NCBI GenBank assembly: GCA_040905185.1
Contig: JBBDRZ010000003.1
Location: 124,001 to 188,000, forward strand
DNA: 64,000 nucleotides
Direction of reading: 5' to 3'
Source: DASTEQ01 sp040905185
GTDB taxonomy: Bacteria > Chloroflexota > Limnocylindria > QHBO01
Part shown: one piece after another, positions 60,826-64,000 of the stretch
Layout of the letters: every line of letters starts with the position of its first letter
Numbering within the stretch: position 1 is the first letter of the stretch
Translations under genes and position numbers: made by a program
Notes under the pieces: model-generated
What the model was told of the DNA's origin: nothing
The model's input: only the letters and a program-made list of their open reading frames with translations
Database searches by the model: none

Positions 60826-61467
60826 GTGAGGCAGCCTTCCGCCGATCGTGGCTCCGAATCGAGACTCGAGCACTGGGCGGGGCTGGCCGCCATCGCCGCC
60901 GGGATCGGCGGGATCGTGTATGCGGTCGCGTTCCTGGGTGGGGTCGTCCTGGGCGCGAACCCCGCTCTCGGCATGCTGGTGGCCTCGATCGCCCTCATGC
61001 TGGGCGGTGTTCTCAGCCTCGTCGTGCTGGTGGCCGTCTACCGGCGGGTCAGCGCGGCCAGCCATGGCATTGCCCTGATCGGGCTGGCCCTGGCGTTGAT
61101 GGGGTCGTTTGGCGCGGTGGTGCATGGCGGGTACGACCTGGCGAACGTCCTCAATCCACCCGCCGCCGACGTCATCACCGACGCCGGGCTGCCCAGCCCG
61201 GTGGACCCCCGGGGCCTTCTCACCTTCGGTGTCTCCGGCCTTGGGCTGCTGGTCCTGGCGGCCGAGGCCCGGCGCAGCGGGGCGCTCTCGCGCCGGGTGT
61301 CAAACCTGGGCGTTCTGCTGGGACTGATGCTGGTGGTCGTCTACCTGGGGCGCCTGATCGTCCTGGTCCCGACCAACCTGCTGGTGGCCGTCCCGGCGGC
61401 ATTCACCGGGGTGATCCTGGCCCCGGTTTTCTACATCCTGCTCGGGCTGGAGCTCCGCGGCCGCTGA
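60826..61467 (+). CDS. DUF4386-like multi-pass membrane protein
   Basis: The 213-aa product has six or so hydrophobic helices (from WAGLAAIAAGIGGIVYAVAFL to VFYILLGLEL). The helix pattern and size resemble DUF4386 proteins, whose role is unknown. The GTG start lies 8 bases after a TATGCT box, consistent with a leaderless mRNA. It is followed by the EF-G paralogue after 43 bases with its own promoter. Confidence 0.6.
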   Translation: MRQPSADRGSESRLEHWAGLAAIAAGIGGIVYAVAFLGGVVLGANPALGMLVASIALMLGGVLSLVVLVAVYRRVSAASHGIALIGLALALMGSFGAVVHGGYDLANVLNPPAADVITDAGLPSPVDPRGLLTFGVSGLGLLVLAAEARRSGALSRRVSNLGVLLGLMLVVVYLGRLIVLVPTNLLVAVPAAFTGVILAPVFYILLGLELRGR

Positions 61468-61480
61468 ACCTGCCGCTCCC

Positions 61481-61486
61481 TATAAT
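61481..61486 (+). promoter_or_regulatory. Consensus -10 (TATAAT) for the EF-G paralogue
   Basis: A perfect TATAAT, rare in this GC-rich DNA, lies 24 bases before the ATG, which has GAGGAG as ribosome binding site. No convincing -35 is present at the right spacing. Confidence 0.5.
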
Positions 61487-61510
61487 GGCCGTCCCCGCCC
61501 GAGGAGCCGC

Positions 61511-63586
61511 ATGAAGCCGACTACGCCCGATCGGATCCGGAACGTCGCCCTCATCGCCCATGGTGGCGCGGGCAAGACCAGCCTCGCCGAGGCCATGCTC
61601 TTCGACGCCGGAGCCATCCCCCGCCTCGGATCGGTCGAAGCCGGCACCGCCGCCCTGGACTGGGAGCCCGACGAGCAGCGTCGGCATCATTCCATCAACC
61701 TCGGCATCGGCACCTTCGAGACCGAGGGGGCCCGCATCACCCTGGTCGACACCCCCGGCTACGCCGACTTCCAGGCAGATGTCGTCCAGGCACTGGCCGC
61801 CGTCGATGCCGCCATCGTGGTCATCGACGCCTCGGCCGGGGTGGAGGTCGGGACCGATGCAGTCTGGCGGCTGGCCGATGCGCGGCGGCTGCCCCGCATG
61901 GTCTTCGTCAACAAGATGGACCGCGAGAACGCGAACTACGACGCCACCCTGGACCAGCTGAAAGCCGCCTTTGGCCCCAAGATCGCGCCGGTCTACCTGC
62001 CCATCGGCTCCGCGGAGTCGTTCCGCGGCTACATCGACGTCGTGGAGCAGCATGCCTCGATCTACGACAACGGCGAGCCGAAAGAAGTGCCGATACCCGA
62101 TGACATGCGGGTTGCCGAGGAGTTCCGCCGCCAAGCCCTCATCGAGGCCGCGGCCGAAGCATCGGACGATCTCATGCTCAAGTATCTCGAGGGCGAGGCG
62201 ATCTCCGACGCCGAGATCGAGACGGCCCTCCATACCGGCACCCGGGACGGGTCGGTGGTGCCGGTGTTCGTGGGTTCGGCCCATCGCAACATCGGTGTCC
62301 GCGAGTTGATCCGGATGATCGCCCGCCACGTGCCGTCGGCGGTCGAGGTCGGCGGCCGCACCACCTCCGACGGCAAGCTCATCGAGCCCGACCCGGCGGG
62401 CCCGTTCGTGGCCCAGGTGTTCAAGGTTACGGCCGACCCGTTCGTCGGCCGGCTCACGTACTTCCGGGTCGTCTCCGGCGCCCTCAAGGCCCAGGGCCAC
62501 CTCCACAACGCCACCCGACGTGAGGACGAGCGGTTCGGCAACCTGCTGGCCCTCCAGGGAAAGGAGCAGGTCAACCTGCCCCAGGTCGGCCCCGGCGACA
62601 TTGCCGCCGTCGCCAAGCTGGCCTCGACCCATGCCGGCGACACGCTTGTGGCCGATCGTTCCGCGGCGGTCCAGCTGCCGGCGTTCACCTTCCCCGAGCC
62701 GACTCTGCAAGTCGCGGTGGAACCCGAGTCCAAGGCCGACCTCGACAAGCTGGGACAGGCCCTCAACCGGATGCTCGAGGAGGAGCCGTGCATGCGGGTC
62801 CACCGCGAGGCGGCAACCTCCCAGACCATCCTGACCGCCATGGGCGACGCCCACGTCGATGTCATCGTGGATCGGTTGAAGCGCAAGTTCGGCGCGGCGG
62901 TCAGGGTGGTAGCCCCGCGCGTGCCGTACCGCGAGACCATCCGGCGCCCGGCCAAGATCGACAACCGATTCAAGCGCCAGACCGGTGGCCACGGCCAATT
63001 CGGGCACGTGGTCATCGAGTTCGAGCCCAACGAGGCCGGCGAAGGGTTCGTGTTCGGTGATCGGATCGTGGGCGGCGCGGTGCCCAAGCAGTACATCCCG
63101 GCCGTCGAAAAGGGCCTCCGTGAGTCAATGGCCGAGGGGGTCCTGGCCGGCTACCCGGTGGTCGATCTCAAGGCCACCCTGGTGGACGGCTCGTACCACA
63201 CCGTCGACTCGTCCGAGATGGCGTTCAAGATCGCGGCCTCGCAGGCCCTCAAAAAAGCCTTCACTGATGCCGACCCGACTCTTCTCGAGCCAGTCCTCGA
63301 GGTCGAGGTCGTCGTCCCCGACGAGTACATGGGTGACGTCATGGGCCAGATCACCGCCAAGCGCGGGCACGTCCTGGGCATGGACTCGGCCGACGGGACC
63401 CAGTACCTGCGCGCCCAGGTCCCGCAGGCCGAGATGTTCCACTACGCCACCGAGCTGCGGAGCATCACCCAGGGTCGCGGCCGCTTCTCCCAGAAGCTTG
63501 ACCACTACGCTGAAGTCCCGCACACGATTGCCGACAAGGTGATCGCGGAGCACCAGTCCAAGGTGGCTGCGGGGGAGCGTCACTAA
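61511..63586 (+). CDS. EF-G-like translational GTPase paralogue (FusA2 type)
   Basis: The 691-aa protein has the five-domain EF-G layout, with a P-loop HGGAGKTS (17-24), G4 NKMD (134-137) and GGHGQFGHVVIEFEP in domain IV. It departs from true EF-G at key GTPase sites: switch I lacks RGITI (it reads RRHHSINLG) and the DTPGH motif is DTPGY (80-84), so the catalytic His is Tyr84. Such paralogues (for example mycobacterial FusA2) do not replace EF-G in translocation. A ribosome-associated stress or recycling role is possible. Confidence 0.85.
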   Translation: MKPTTPDRIRNVALIAHGGAGKTSLAEAMLFDAGAIPRLGSVEAGTAALDWEPDEQRRHHSINLGIGTFETEGARITLVDTPGYADFQADVVQALAAVDAAIVVIDASAGVEVGTDAVWRLADARRLPRMVFVNKMDRENANYDATLDQLKAAFGPKIAPVYLPIGSAESFRGYIDVVEQHASIYDNGEPKEVPIPDDMRVAEEFRRQALIEAAAEASDDLMLKYLEGEAISDAEIETALHTGTRDGSVVPVFVGSAHRNIGVRELIRMIARHVPSAVEVGGRTTSDGKLIEPDPAGPFVAQVFKVTADPFVGRLTYFRVVSGALKAQGHLHNATRREDERFGNLLALQGKEQVNLPQVGPGDIAAVAKLASTHAGDTLVADRSAAVQLPAFTFPEPTLQVAVEPESKADLDKLGQALNRMLEEEPCMRVHREAATSQTILTAMGDAHVDVIVDRLKRKFGAAVRVVAPRVPYRETIRRPAKIDNRFKRQTGGHGQFGHVVIEFEPNEAGEGFVFGDRIVGGAVPKQYIPAVEKGLRESMAEGVLAGYPVVDLKATLVDGSYHTVDSSEMAFKIAASQALKKAFTDADPTLLEPVLEVEVVVPDEYMGDVMGQITAKRGHVLGMDSADGTQYLRAQVPQAEMFHYATELRSITQGRGRFSQKLDHYAEVPHTIADKVIAEHQSKVAAGERH

Positions 63587-63615
63587 CTTCTCCGCACCGC
63601 ACCACTCTGCACCTC

Positions 63616-63644
63616 TTCGTTTTGTTGACACTGGGGCGTATCTT
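63616..63644 (+). promoter_or_regulatory. Possible promoter before the last gene
   Basis: TTCGTT, 17 bases and TATCTT fit a weak sigma70 promoter; a better -35 (TTGACA, 63625-63630) lies too close to TATCTT to pair with it. The local AT content is higher than elsewhere. A short GGGG-attt-CCCC repeat follows. Confidence 0.35.
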
Positions 63645-63690
63645 GCGTCGGGGATTTCCCCTGTATTCATCTGGAGGAGGTGGATTTCTC

Positions 63691-64000
63691 GTGAGTGGTT
63701 TCTTCACACCCAGGATGTTCCTGATCGTTGGAGGGGCCGTCCTACTCCTGCTGGGAATCGTCGGATACCTCGGTATCTTCACCGAGGAGGCCTATTCCTG
63801 GTTCTGGTTGGACAGTGGTGAGAACATCGCTCACACCGTCCTCGGCGTCGTCGCGCTGGCAGCCGTGTTCGTCCCCGGCCTGAACAGTGCGCTGACGCCC
63901 TACTACCGACCTATCGTCATCCTGGTCGGCTTGATCGCACTCTTCTTCGGCGTCTACGGGTTCGTGGTGGCGGGCGACACGTCGGGGGCCAACACCTTCG
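63691..64000 (+). CDS. Membrane protein, DUF4383-like, 3'-truncated by window edge
   Basis: The frame opens with GTG after a GGAGGAGG stretch 11 bases upstream and stays open to the window end (103 residues seen). It has three hydrophobic helices (MFLIVGGAVLLLLGIVGYL; HTVLGVVALAAVFVPGL; IVILVGLIALFFGVYGFVV). The segment SGENIAHTVLGVVAL resembles DUF4383-type small membrane proteins. The C-terminal end lies outside the window. Function unknown. Confidence 0.65.
   Translation, partial: MSGFFTPRMFLIVGGAVLLLLGIVGYLGIFTEEAYSWFWLDSGENIAHTVLGVVALAAVFVPGLNSALTPYYRPIVILVGLIALFFGVYGFVVAGDTSGANTF

Overview
The window is about 64 kb of high-GC, tightly packed bacterial chromosome. ATGA, GTGA or TTGA start/stop overlaps are very common. 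I infer a member of the Chloroflexota, possibly the Limnocylindria/CSP1-4/Ellin6529 side. The reasons are a short EF-Ts, the RNase Y + RNase J + PNPase decay set, an F420-type luciferase-like oxidoreductase, cyclase-STAND-TPR signalling proteins, DUF4242, and gene orders shared with Firmicutes and Actinobacteria. No rRNA, tRNA, IS element, prophage or CRISPR array was seen. The lineage is an inference, not read from a marker tree.

Region 1 (0-10.4 kb, +) is a translation, lipid and isoprenoid string: trmD (cut by the window edge), rplS, rnhB, yraN, then, after a divergent LysM/lytic transglycosylase gene, rpsB-tsf-pyrH-frr-uppS-cdsA-dxr-rseP. It ends at a strong bidirectional hairpin. Region 2 (10.5-11.5 kb) holds small unknown secreted or membrane proteins. 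Region 3 (11.5-29.9 kb, +) is nusA-ylxR-infB-rbfA-nrnA-truB-ribF-rpsO-pnp-udg-rnj-ftsK-rodZ-like-yajQ-pncC-murC. A perfect intrinsic terminator sits in the nusA leader. The pnp gene carries an intact DEDDh (DnaQ-type) exonuclease domain inside the polypeptide, which is the most striking item in the window.

Region 4 (29.9-42.4 kb, -) is hflX, miaA, ymdB, rny, an LLM oxidoreductase, recX, recA, a 49-aa basic protein, tgt, queA, a purine permease and ruvB. The leader of rny contains an 18-bp perfect palindrome. Region 5 (42.4-58.6 kb) is a purine-catabolism island. It has xanthine dehydrogenase (MocA-like and XdhC maturation factors; large, 2Fe-2S and FAD subunits), HIU hydrolase, OHCU decarboxylase, uricase, a hydantoinase/allantoinase-type enzyme with a DUF3830 partner, malate synthase for glyoxylate, and a purine permease a little upstream. 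The last gene of the xanthine dehydrogenase operon encodes a degenerate cyclase-STAND-TPR protein. Region 6 (58.6-64 kb) is yebC-ruvC-ruvA-CoA-binding protein (-), then a membrane protein, an EF-G paralogue lacking the catalytic His, and a truncated membrane gene (+).

Taken together the window is mostly housekeeping, with an unusually dense set of RNA-decay genes (PNPase-exonuclease, RNase J, RNase Y, YmdB, NrnA) and one complete metabolic module that would convert xanthine to allantoin, and onward to malate if allantoate-degrading enzymes lie elsewhere.
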